Assembly: GCF_013283645.1 (NCBI RefSeq)
Contig: NZ_JABEKV010000010.1
Span: forward strand, 1-64,000
Source: Sinorhizobium psoraleae
GTDB lineage: Bacteria; Pseudomonadota; Alphaproteobacteria; Rhizobiales; Rhizobiaceae
Length of the DNA stretch: 64,000 nucleotides
Direction of reading: 5' to 3'
Positions 52,740-62,052 of this stretch are shown piece after piece. How positions within the stretch are numbered: the stretch's first letter is position 1; each line of letters begins with the position of its first letter. The position numbers and the translations under genes were made by a program. The notes under the pieces were generated by a model. The model was not told the origin of the DNA, made no database searches, and worked only from the letters and a program-made list of their open reading frames with translations.

Positions 52740-53880
52740 GCTCAAGCAAAGAGTGGCAGGTTCAGGCGCGGGGCTGCTTTTTGCCGCGCTGCTTGCACTC
52801 GCGCCGCTTGCGGAGCTGACGACCGCCTATGCCGTTCAGACATCGATGGCCCGCATTGGCGTCAACCGGCTTAATCTCGCCTGGCTGACCCGCAGCGAGC
52901 AGGAAAGGATATTGGAGGAGATCGCAGCGAGCGGCGCGACCAACGTACGCCTGTCGCTATCGCGGCCGGTAGACAAGAGCATCGAGGCGCTGGCGATCGC
53001 CAGCAGGCTCGGTCTCAAAATCCTTCTCGAGATCCAGCTTTCGAACAAGAGCTTCTATGCCGAGAGCGCCCGTCCGCGAACCGGCTTCGGTCGGATTTGG
53101 GATATCCACCGGCTATCCGATCTCGACCTGGACCAATACCGCAAGGGGCTGCGCGCGGCGCTTCAGCGTATCGATGCGTTGGGTATTCGCCTTGAGGCGA
53201 TCGAGCCCGGAAACGAGATCAACTACGCCGCCTATAATGGCGATCTTCTCGTTCATCGGGAGCCCGGCGGTCGAACCCCGCGCACCGTTACAGATCTCAA
53301 GGACCGAGCCGCGTTCGAGCGGGGCCTCGATGTCTATGTTCAGGCCCTGGAGATCAGCCGTGAAGAAGTGCGCGCAACGCTGCATAGCCGCGACGCGGCA
53401 GTCATCAGCGCTGGTCTCTCCGACATGGCTGCCCAGGAGGCTGACAGGCGCGGGATGGAACGGCTCGACCCGCGCGAAGTCATCGCGCTTCTTCGCGATC
53501 GGGGTATCGACGGCCTTGTGGATGCTTATGGCATCCACATCTATCCGGGCCGGATCGCACCGGCGGCGCTGAACGCGCGGGTGACGAGCCTCCTCGATTT
53601 CTGCCTGGCTTCCGCCCTGGGTAAGCCCTGCTGGGTTACGGAATGGGGGATTGCCAACAAGGCACGTTCCTGCCCGATCGACGATCGACGACGGGAAAGT
53701 ACGATCGGCGCCATGCGCGCGGCCTTTGGCGAATTGATGGAGGCAGGGCGGCTGACGGCGACTTTCTACTACGATTGGGACACGGAGCCTTCCTACAGCC
53801 TCTGGCGCTGCGGCAAGCTCAGTCCCGCCGGCGCCGCGGCGATCAGACCGGCCGAAAGAAGGGGCGCGAGCGCAAGATGA
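52726..53880 (+). CDS. wgaF: secreted clan GH-A-like glycosidase
   Basis: A 384-residue protein with a signal peptide (AGSGAGLLFAALLALAPLAE, cleavage near residue 36). The mature part reads as a TIM barrel: IGVNRLNLAW, NVRLSLSR, LKILLEIQLS. IEPGNEIN gives the acid/base Glu164 after Asn, DAYGIHIYPG the His-x-Tyr strand 6, and CWVTEWGI the nucleophile Glu306. N-E on strand 4 with Glu on strand 7 is the clan GH-A layout. It may trim or depolymerise galactoglucan in the periplasm. Corresponds to ExpA6, whose function has been unclear. ATG 52726 lies within wgaE. Confidence 0.82.
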   Translation: MSVSRLKQRVAGSGAGLLFAALLALAPLAELTTAYAVQTSMARIGVNRLNLAWLTRSEQERILEEIAASGATNVRLSLSRPVDKSIEALAIASRLGLKILLEIQLSNKSFYAESARPRTGFGRIWDIHRLSDLDLDQYRKGLRAALQRIDALGIRLEAIEPGNEINYAAYNGDLLVHREPGGRTPRTVTDLKDRAAFERGLDVYVQALEISREEVRATLHSRDAAVISAGLSDMAAQEADRRGMERLDPREVIALLRDRGIDGLVDAYGIHIYPGRIAPAALNARVTSLLDFCLASALGKPCWVTEWGIANKARSCPIDDRRRESTIGAMRAAFGELMEAGRLTATFYYDWDTEPSYSLWRCGKLSPAGAAAIRPAERRGASAR

Positions 53881-53950
53881 CCGTGACACAAAAAGGTCGG
53901 ACCTGCGGGCGGCGTTCTGCCGGATGCGCCAAGTTTACCGGAGAGACCGC

Positions 53951-54832
53951 ATGAAGGGCATCATCCTTGCGGGCGGCAGAGGAACCAGGCTTTACCCTGT
54001 GACGATCTCGGTCTCGAAACAATTGCTTCCCGTCCACGACAAGCCGATGATCTACTACTCGCTTGGCATGCTTATGCTGGCTGGAATTCGCGACATCCTG
54101 GTGATCACCATGCCCAGGGACAGGGCCCTGTTCGAAGGTTTGCTCGGCGATGGCAGCGGCTTCGGCCTATCGATTTCCTATGCCGAACAGGCGGAGCCGA
54201 ACGGGCTCGCGGAGGCCTTCATCATCGGCCGGGACTTCATCGGGGACGGTGCCGTCGCCCTGATCCTCGGAGACAATATCTTCTACGGCGCGGGCTTGCC
54301 CGAACTCTGCCGGGAAGCCGCGGCCCGCAAGACTGGCGCCACCGTCTTCGCCTATCGCGTCGACGACCCCGAGCGTTACGGGGTGGTGAGCTTCAACGGC
54401 GAGAGCGGGCTTGCCGAAACGATCGAGGAGAAACCGAAGCGACCGCGGTCGAGCTGGGCAGTCACCGGCCTCTATTTCTACAGTAACGATGTGATCGACA
54501 TCGCCGCCTCGATCAGGCCGTCGGCGCGCGGCGAACTGGAGATCACCGACGTAAACCGTGCGTATCTCGCTCGAGGCGATCTTCATGTCTGCCGTCTCGG
54601 CCGAGGCTTTGCCTGGCTCGACACTGGCACCCACGACAGCCTGCACGATGCGGCTTCCTTCGTGCGCACCATCGAACACCGCCAGGGCATCAAGATCATG
54701 TGCCCCGAAGAGATCGCCTTCGAACTCGGCTATGTTTCGGCTGACCAGGTGCTGGCGCGTGCCGATCTGCTCGGAAAGAACGACTATACGACCTATCTCC
54801 AGCGACGGATAAGGGAGCTTGCAGATGCTTGA
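53951..54832 (+). CDS. wgaG: glucose-1-phosphate thymidylyltransferase
   Basis: A 293-residue RfbA/RmlA enzyme making dTDP-glucose from dTTP and glucose-1-phosphate. The signature GIILAGGRGTRLYPVTISVS (3-22), SKQLLPVHDKPMIYYSL and ALILGDNIFYG (metal Asp) are intact. It has the usual length. GGAGAG precedes ATG 53951. First of four dTDP-sugar genes, overlapping wgaH by eight bases. Corresponds to ExpA7. Confidence 0.95.
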   Translation: MKGIILAGGRGTRLYPVTISVSKQLLPVHDKPMIYYSLGMLMLAGIRDILVITMPRDRALFEGLLGDGSGFGLSISYAEQAEPNGLAEAFIIGRDFIGDGAVALILGDNIFYGAGLPELCREAAARKTGATVFAYRVDDPERYGVVSFNGESGLAETIEEKPKRPRSSWAVTGLYFYSNDVIDIAASIRPSARGELEITDVNRAYLARGDLHVCRLGRGFAWLDTGTHDSLHDAASFVRTIEHRQGIKIMCPEEIAFELGYVSADQVLARADLLGKNDYTTYLQRRIRELADA

Positions 54833-55385
54833 GTTACGCCCCCTCGGCCTCGACGGCGTCCTCGAAATCGTGCCAGGCAGACTTGGCGATGAGCGTGGCT
54901 TCTTTTCGGAGACCTACAATGCCTCGACGCTTGCTGCGCACGGCATCGATCTGACCTTCGTGCAGGACAACCACTCCCATTCCGTCGCGGTGGGAACGCT
55001 CCGTGGTTTGCATTACCAACTTCCGCCCAGGGCGCAGGCCAAGCTCGTCCGGGTCGTTCGGGGGCGGGTTTTCGACGTCGCCGTCGATATCCGCAAAGGG
55101 TCGCCGACATTCGCCCGCTGGGTCGGGCTCGAACTCTCCGCCAAGACGTGGAACCAGATTCTGGTGCCTGTGGGCTTTGCCCACGGCTTTGTCACCCTCG
55201 AGCCGGAGACCGAGGTCATTTACAAGGTGAGTGAGCACTATTCCGCGGAGCACGAGCGAGCGATCCGCTTTGATGATCCTCAAATCGGGATCACGTGGCC
55301 CGTGGATACGGACCGCTTGCGGCTGTCCGCGAAGGACCGGCATGCGCCGCTGCTGGTCCACTCCACCCCTTTTCAATTCGCGTAA
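54825..55385 (+). CDS. wgaH: dTDP-4-dehydrorhamnose 3,5-epimerase
   Basis: A 186-residue RfbC/RmlC cupin. RGLHYQLPPRAQAKLVRVVR (catalytic His in HYQ) and GRVFDVAVDIRKGSPTFARW are the family marks, and PVGFAHGFVTLEPETEVIYK carries the second His. It isomerises the dTDP-4-keto-6-deoxyglucose made by WgaI. GGGAG precedes ATG 54825. Corresponds to ExpA8. Confidence 0.95.
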   Translation: MLELRPLGLDGVLEIVPGRLGDERGFFSETYNASTLAAHGIDLTFVQDNHSHSVAVGTLRGLHYQLPPRAQAKLVRVVRGRVFDVAVDIRKGSPTFARWVGLELSAKTWNQILVPVGFAHGFVTLEPETEVIYKVSEHYSAEHERAIRFDDPQIGITWPVDTDRLRLSAKDRHAPLLVHSTPFQFA

Positions 55386-55398
55386 GGAGATGGCGGCG

Positions 55399-56469
55399 AT
55401 GCGGGTTCTGGTCACGGGCGGCGCGGGCTTCATCGGCTCTGCGGTCTGCCGGCACCTGGTAGCGAGTGGCGCGACGCGCGTCGTCAATGTCGACAAGCTG
55501 ACCTATGCCGGCAATCTTGCTTCCCTGCGGGCAGTCGAGGGGCGGCCGAACTACACATTCTATCGGCTTGATATCTGCAACGAGGGCGCGCTGCTGGACA
55601 TCATGCGCCGCGAGCGCGTCGATGCGGTGATGCACCTTGCGGCCGAGAGCCATGTCGATCGCTCGATCGAGGGGCCGAATGTTTTTGCCGAAACGAACGT
55701 CCTCGGCACGGTCCGGCTGCTCTCTGCCGCGCTGACCTATTGGTCCGAATTGCGGGGAGAAGCGCGCGAGCGGTTTCGCTTCCACCATGTCTCGACCGAC
55801 GAGGTATTCGGCGATCTTCCCTTCGGTAGCGGGGTATTCGCTGAGGAGTCACGCTATGCGCCGTCGTCGCCCTATGCGGCGTCGAAGGCGGCCGCGGATC
55901 ATTTCGTTCGCGCCTGGCACCAGACCTATGGACTGCCCGTGGTGCTCTCGAATTGCTCCAACAATTACGGCCCGTTTCATTTTCCCGAGAAGCTGATCCC
56001 GCTCACCATCATCAATGCGGTCGAGGACAAGCCGCTGCCGCTTTACGGATCGGGAGCGAACGTGCGAGATTGGCTCCATGTCGACGATCATGCACGCGCG
56101 CTGGAGCTTGTGATAAGGCAGGGGAGGCCAGGGGAGAGCTACAATATCGGCGCCCGGGCCGAACGCAACAATCTGTCGGTGATGGAGAGCATCTGCGATC
56201 TCCTCGACATTCGCCGACCGCGCAAGGGTGGCAAGAGCTATCGGGATCTCATCACCCTTGTCGCTGACCGGCCCGGCCATGACCGACGCTACGCAATCGA
56301 TCCCTCGAAGGTTGAGCGAGAGCTTGGCTGGAGACCGAAGCGGGCGTTTGAGGCGGGTCTGAGCGACACGATCGATTGGTACCTTGATAACAGTTGGTGG
56401 TGGGAGCCGATACGGCGAGAACGTTATTCGGGCGCCCGCCTCGGAGGACGGCTTCGGAGCGTCACATGA
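55399..56469 (+). CDS. wgaI: dTDP-glucose 4,6-dehydratase
   Basis: A 356-residue RfbB/RmlB extended short-chain dehydrogenase. NAD motif TGGAGFIGS lies near the N-terminus, STDEVFGDL holds the catalytic Thr-Asp-Glu, and YAASKAAADHF the Tyr-x3-Lys. NYGPFHFPEKLIPLTI completes the family pattern. ATG 55399 has AAGGAG nine bases upstream; ATG 55390 abuts that site and is less likely. It overlaps wgaJ by four bases. Corresponds to ExpA9. Confidence 0.95.
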   Translation: MRVLVTGGAGFIGSAVCRHLVASGATRVVNVDKLTYAGNLASLRAVEGRPNYTFYRLDICNEGALLDIMRRERVDAVMHLAAESHVDRSIEGPNVFAETNVLGTVRLLSAALTYWSELRGEARERFRFHHVSTDEVFGDLPFGSGVFAEESRYAPSSPYAASKAAADHFVRAWHQTYGLPVVLSNCSNNYGPFHFPEKLIPLTIINAVEDKPLPLYGSGANVRDWLHVDDHARALELVIRQGRPGESYNIGARAERNNLSVMESICDLLDIRRPRKGGKSYRDLITLVADRPGHDRRYAIDPSKVERELGWRPKRAFEAGLSDTIDWYLDNSWWWEPIRRERYSGARLGGRLRSVT

Positions 56470-57359
56470 GGATCGTCGTGACAGGTTGCAGCGGGCAGGT
56501 GGCGCTCAGCCTTGCCGAAAGAGCGCGCGAGAGGCCGGATCTCGACGTGGTCACGGTCGGGCGGCCGCACCTCGATCTGGCGCGTCCGGAGTCGATCTTG
56601 CCGGCGCTCGAGCATCGTCGCCCCGATCTTGTCGTTTCCGCCGCTGCCTACACAGCCGTCGACCAAGCCGAAGACGAGCTGGATCTGGCTTTCGCGGTCA
56701 ACGCAGTCGGGGCGGGCGCGGTCGCCGAAGCGGCAGCCCGCCTCGGGGTTCCAGTTATCCACCTTTCGACAGACTATGTCTTCGACGGGTTCAAGGAAGG
56801 CAACTACGCGGAAGACGATACAACAGCTCCGCTGAACGTCTATGGCGCCTCCAAGCTTGCCGGAGAAAAGGCCGTGGCGGCGGCAAATCCCCGCCACATC
56901 ATCCTGCGTACGGCTTGGGTCTACAGCCCTTTCGGCAAGAATTTCGTGAAGACGATGCTGCAACTTGCGGAGAACCGCGAAGAGATTGCGGTCGTAGCCG
57001 ACCAATGGGGAAATCCATCCTCGGCTCCCGACATCGCGGACGCAGTGTTCAAGACGGCCGCCTTCCTGATCCGGTCCCGCCAGAATGACATCTCCGGGGT
57101 CTATCACCTCGCTGGCACGGGTAAGGTCAACCGGGCGGATTTCGCGCGCCACATCCTTTCGGCAAGTCGTGCTCGAGGTGGGCCGTGGTCACGTGTTCGA
57201 GGCGTGACGACGGAGGAATTTCCGGCGCGGGCACGCCGTCCTGCCAATTCGTCTCTCGCAACCGCCAGGTTCGCCGCAACGTTCGGCTGGACCATGCCTG
57301 ACTGGCAGCATTCGATCGAAAGCACCATCGAGCGGCTTCTCCAGGCAAAGCACGGCTGA
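56466..57359 (+). CDS. wgaJ: dTDP-4-dehydrorhamnose reductase
   Basis: A 297-residue RfbD/RmlD reductase. NAD(P) motif TGCSGQVALSLA, HLSTDYVFDGFKEGNYAEDD, and YGASKLAGEKAV with Tyr-x3-Lys are present. It completes the dTDP-rhamnose-type branch. Published galactoglucan contains glucose and galactose but not rhamnose in the repeat, so the branch's product may be a primer or minor sugar. ATG 56466 overlaps the wgaI stop (ATGA). Corresponds to ExpA10 and ends the rightward block. Confidence 0.94.
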   Translation: MRIVVTGCSGQVALSLAERARERPDLDVVTVGRPHLDLARPESILPALEHRRPDLVVSAAAYTAVDQAEDELDLAFAVNAVGAGAVAEAAARLGVPVIHLSTDYVFDGFKEGNYAEDDTTAPLNVYGASKLAGEKAVAAANPRHIILRTAWVYSPFGKNFVKTMLQLAENREEIAVVADQWGNPSSAPDIADAVFKTAAFLIRSRQNDISGVYHLAGTGKVNRADFARHILSASRARGGPWSRVRGVTTEEFPARARRPANSSLATARFAATFGWTMPDWQHSIESTIERLLQAKHG

Positions 57360-57398
57360 CCAGGGTGGCGACGGGCACGTCGCGCCCGGCGATTTCCA

Positions 57399-57430
57399 AG
57401 GAGAAGTAGGTCGCCGACGTGCCTTCTCCT
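57399..57430. terminator. possible bidirectional terminator after wgaJ
   Basis: AGGAGAAG (57399-57406) pairs with CTTCTCCT (57423-57430) between the convergent wgaJ and tetR genes. The 16-base loop is long and there is only a weak T-run, so the call is tentative. Confidence 0.35.
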
Positions 57431-58034
57431 AAAGCTCCCGTTCCTTCACATACTCGGCGACCCCCGGTTCCAGAAGCCGGAGAATTGCCGGCATGCTCTG
57501 GTCCAAACCGGACGGCAGCTTTTCGTCCATGAGAAGCATGACGAGCCCGTGCACCAAGGACCAGGCCGCGATCGGGCCGGGATCGCGAATGGGATCTGAC
57601 CCATTCCGGCCGGCCTTCATGGCAAGGAGTTCCAGGGCTTGGCGACTGGCCGTCGACAGGTGCTCGTTGCGCATGTCTATGTGCTCGTCGGAACCGAACA
57701 TCAATCTGTAAAGACCCGGATTCGCCCTTGCAAAGTCGAGATATGCCAGGCCAAGATCACTGAGGCTTCGCGCGGGATCGGATGCGAGTGGTGCGATCAG
57801 ATCCCTCAGCCGAGAAAATCCCACCGTGGCGATGGCCGACATCAGCTCGCGCTTGCTGTGAAAATGCGCATAGGGGGCAGCCTGGCTGACGCCGACCTGC
57901 CGCGCCACCGCACGCAAGCTCACCCCACCCGGTCCCTCGCGCTCGAGCAGCGCCAATCCTGCTTTGATCAGTGCGGTTCGCAAATCGCCGTGATGATATC
58001 CCCGAGCCTGCATTTCCGGCACAACTTGAATCAT
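57429..58034 (-). CDS. TetR-family transcriptional regulator
   Basis: A 201-residue regulator. RTALIKAGLALLEREGPGGV then SLRAVARQVGVSQAAPYAHF is the TetR helix-turn-helix (about residues 19-63). The C-terminal ligand domain (SLSDLGLAYLDFARANPGLY, RLMFGSDE) is of the WHG/TetR_C type. An inverted repeat 12 bases upstream of its start, in the intergenic region shared with the DUF2214 gene, is its probable operator. Confidence 0.92.
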   Translation of the reverse strand: MIQVVPEMQARGYHHGDLRTALIKAGLALLEREGPGGVSLRAVARQVGVSQAAPYAHFHSKRELMSAIATVGFSRLRDLIAPLASDPARSLSDLGLAYLDFARANPGLYRLMFGSDEHIDMRNEHLSTASRQALELLAMKAGRNGSDPIRDPGPIAAWSLVHGLVMLLMDEKLPSGLDQSMPAILRLLEPGVAEYVKEREL

Positions 58035-58045
58035 GATCTTGACAC

Positions 58046-58070
58046 TGTTAAGAACGCCGCTATCTTAACA
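58046..58070. promoter_or_regulatory. inverted-repeat operator between tetR and the DUF2214 gene
   Basis: TGTTAAGA (58046-58053), nine-base spacer, TCTTAACA (58063-58070): a perfect 8-base inverted repeat, with a further CCGTTAA half-site just after it. Its size and place fit a TetR-type operator controlling both genes. Confidence 0.75.
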
Positions 58071-58167
58071 CCGTTAAAATCAGGCTGTCTATCTAAAATT
58101 CAAGGCATCTTGCCTGATCCGCAGGCGTCGCTGCCGATCCTTCGTCACCTGAATCGGGGGAACGCCC

Positions 58168-58614
58168 ATGTTTACAGATCTTGTTCTTGCCGGCGCCCAC
58201 CACGTCCTGGTCTTTTTGCTAGCGGCGATCATCGCCACGGAAGCGGCAATGGTACGACCCGGATTGTCTGCAGCGGGCGTGAAACGGCTCTCCCGGATCG
58301 ATGCGTATTACGGAGCGATCGCCGCCCTCGTGATCCTCGTCGGCGTCGGCCGCATCGTCTTCGGCCTCAAGGGATGGGAGGCTTACATCTATAACTGGGC
58401 GTTTTGGTCAAAGATGGCGGCCTTCGTGGCGGTCGGACTCCTCTCCGCCCGCCCGACGCTGCAAATCCGAAAGTGGCGCATGTCGGCCGACGATGAGGCT
58501 TTTACCGTCCCGACCGAGGAAATAGCCGCAACACGCGGGTTTATCATCGCGCAGGGCGCCATCTTTCCGCTCATCCCGATCTTTGCCGCGACGATGGTCC
58601 GATACGGCTATTGA
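58168..58614 (+). CDS. DUF2214 family membrane protein
   Basis: A 148-residue inner-membrane protein with four helices: LVLAGAHHVLVFLLAAIIAT, YYGAIAALVILVGVGRIVFG, WSKMAAFVAVGLLSA and FIIAQGAIFPLIPIFAATMV. The pattern matches DUF2214, whose function is unknown. It is divergent from, and presumably repressed by, the TetR protein. Confidence 0.85.
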   Translation: MFTDLVLAGAHHVLVFLLAAIIATEAAMVRPGLSAAGVKRLSRIDAYYGAIAALVILVGVGRIVFGLKGWEAYIYNWAFWSKMAAFVAVGLLSARPTLQIRKWRMSADDEAFTVPTEEIAATRGFIIAQGAIFPLIPIFAATMVRYGY

Positions 58615-58664
58615 GCTGTCGGTCGAATGTCTGCACGGCAATCCGTGGTCTATCTGCAAGCTGC

Positions 58665-59093
58665 TTAAGTATTGAGGATTTCCACGACCGTGACGTCGAA
58701 GACCAGATCCTGGCCGGCGAGCGGATGATTGGCATCCACCGTCACTTGTTCGTCATCAACCCTCGTAACGGTGAGCGCCATCTGACGGCCATCCGGCGCG
58801 GTCGCTTGGAGCCTGGTCCCGATCTCGACCCCTTCGGGAACAGCGGAACGTGGGACCATCTGCACCTGCGTATCGTCATGTGGGCCATAGGCGTCCTCTG
58901 CTGGAATGGCCACCGTGTTCATCTCGCCGACGGCCATGCCGCTGATCTCGCGGTCGAGCCCGGGAATGATCTGGCCTGCACCCACCAGGACTTCGAGCGG
59001 CTCCCGGCCCTGCGAGGATTCGATTGCCGTGCCATCGGTGAGCTTGGCGGTATAGTGAATGCGAACGACGTCGCCGTTCTTGACTTCAGTCAT
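58665..59093 (-). CDS. FKBP-type peptidyl-prolyl isomerase (SlyD-like)
   Basis: A 142-residue cytoplasmic isomerase: VVRIHYTAKLTDGTAIESSQ, EVLVGAGQIIPGLDREISGM (FKBP active loop), AYGPHDDTQVQMVPRSAVPE, then an insert-in-flap region and VDANHPLAGQDLVFDVTVVE. This is the SlyD-type two-domain layout but without the His-rich metal tail. It catalyses proline isomerisation and acts as a chaperone. Start 59093 is the family start; the upstream extension is not similar. Confidence 0.92.
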   Translation of the reverse strand: MTEVKNGDVVRIHYTAKLTDGTAIESSQGREPLEVLVGAGQIIPGLDREISGMAVGEMNTVAIPAEDAYGPHDDTQVQMVPRSAVPEGVEIGTRLQATAPDGRQMALTVTRVDDEQVTVDANHPLAGQDLVFDVTVVEILNT

Positions 59094-59320
59094 ATCTGTC
59101 TCTCGATAGATGTTGAGGAACGTTTCGGTCGCGAGGCTTAAAGGCTCATCGCACCGGGCGACATGCCGGTCTCTGCCGACATCAATACAGCGTGACCTAG
59201 GGCGCTGACGGCAAATGTAAACCGGAGCGGGATGGACGCACAGAGAATGCGCCGGATTGCGTGACAGCTGCACCAACCCATGGCATAGGGATGCCCGCAA
59301 CCCCACCAGGCTTCCTCCAC

Positions 59321-60943
<1,623 letters not shown>

Positions 60944-61103
60944 GGGCGGGCGCCGGTCAAGGGCCGACCATATGATCCTATGCCGTTTTGATCCATTTCC
61001 CGGTTATTTGAGCCACTTGCATAAACTTGTAGACAAGCAGCAAAGGGAATATCCACAAAGCTGCGCTAGACCGAATATCCTCAGGGAATCGGGAGCTGGA
61101 TGA

Positions 61104-61865
61104 ATGCAGAGGCAAATACCGTTCAAAGGGCAGAAGGACTGGCGGGTGGCGCGCTATGCTCTCGGCGGCGTTGTCGGCTTTGCTGTCCTTGCCCAGCTGT
61201 TGACTTATCTCAGCCTGGCGGCGCTTCCCGACAGCCCCTATGTCGCCGCCATGGTCAGCGCGGGGTTGGTATCGTTGCTGATGGGTATCCCATTGATCGT
61301 GGTCGCCGCCGTCCAGTTTCGGCGCGCCGAACGACTGCGGAATCAAATCAATCATCTTGCCGCACATGATGGCGCGACCGGTTGCGTCACCGGACGCGGA
61401 CTTGTCCAGCACGTGAGTGGACTGGAGCGCCGGCGCCGCCGTTCGGGCGATTCGCTGCAGGGCGCCCTCATTCATGTGCGTATCAACAATCTCGACGACA
61501 TGGGCGCGAGCTTTGGTCCGCAATGGAGCGACGAGCTTTTGCAATTCGTGGCCTCCACCATCAGCACCTCCATTCGCCGCGACGACATCGTCGCACGAAC
61601 CGGACCCGCGAGCTTCGATGTGCTGCTCATCGGTGCCACTGAAGCCGAGGCTGACCATGTATGTGCACGCCTGACCAAGGCGTTGGTTTCTTCGCACTTC
61701 GCCGCGGACGGCAAGGGTGCCGATCTTGCGCTCAGCGTCGGCGGCGTTTTGTTCGACGGCAGCATCGACCTGGAACGGCTGCATCGCGCCGCGGCTTCGG
61801 GGAGTGTTACAGTGACCGCGGAGGCCGCTCAGGACATCGGATTTATGCGCCTGCCGTCAGCCTGA
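61104..61865 (+). CDS. membrane protein with a degenerate GGDEF domain
   Basis: A 253-residue protein. Two N-terminal helices (about 20-42 and 50-74) are followed by a GGDEF-like domain (HLAAHDGATGCVTGRGLVQH, IRRDDIVARTGPASFDVLLI). Active diguanylate cyclases have GG(D/E)EF in that place; here it reads GPASF, so no c-di-GMP synthesis is expected. It may instead sense or bind. GGGAG is eight bases upstream. It is located next to a type I secretion locus of the kind often controlled by c-di-GMP. Confidence 0.82.
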   Translation: MQRQIPFKGQKDWRVARYALGGVVGFAVLAQLLTYLSLAALPDSPYVAAMVSAGLVSLLMGIPLIVVAAVQFRRAERLRNQINHLAAHDGATGCVTGRGLVQHVSGLERRRRRSGDSLQGALIHVRINNLDDMGASFGPQWSDELLQFVASTISTSIRRDDIVARTGPASFDVLLIGATEAEADHVCARLTKALVSSHFAADGKGADLALSVGGVLFDGSIDLERLHRAAASGSVTVTAEAAQDIGFMRLPSA

Positions 61866-62052
61866 TGCGTCTTGACCGTTACAACGTACGGGTGGTTTGT
61901 TCCTTTTTTGCAACATGGCGCCGCCAAAGCTTGAGCGCGACCTTGGCCCCCTAAAAATTAATGGCTCTCCTTTATTACCAATGTATTATTTAACGCAAAT
62001 TTTGAGTGATTTTGATGCATGCTCAACCTGCGGGCGTGACGAGGGGGATTAA

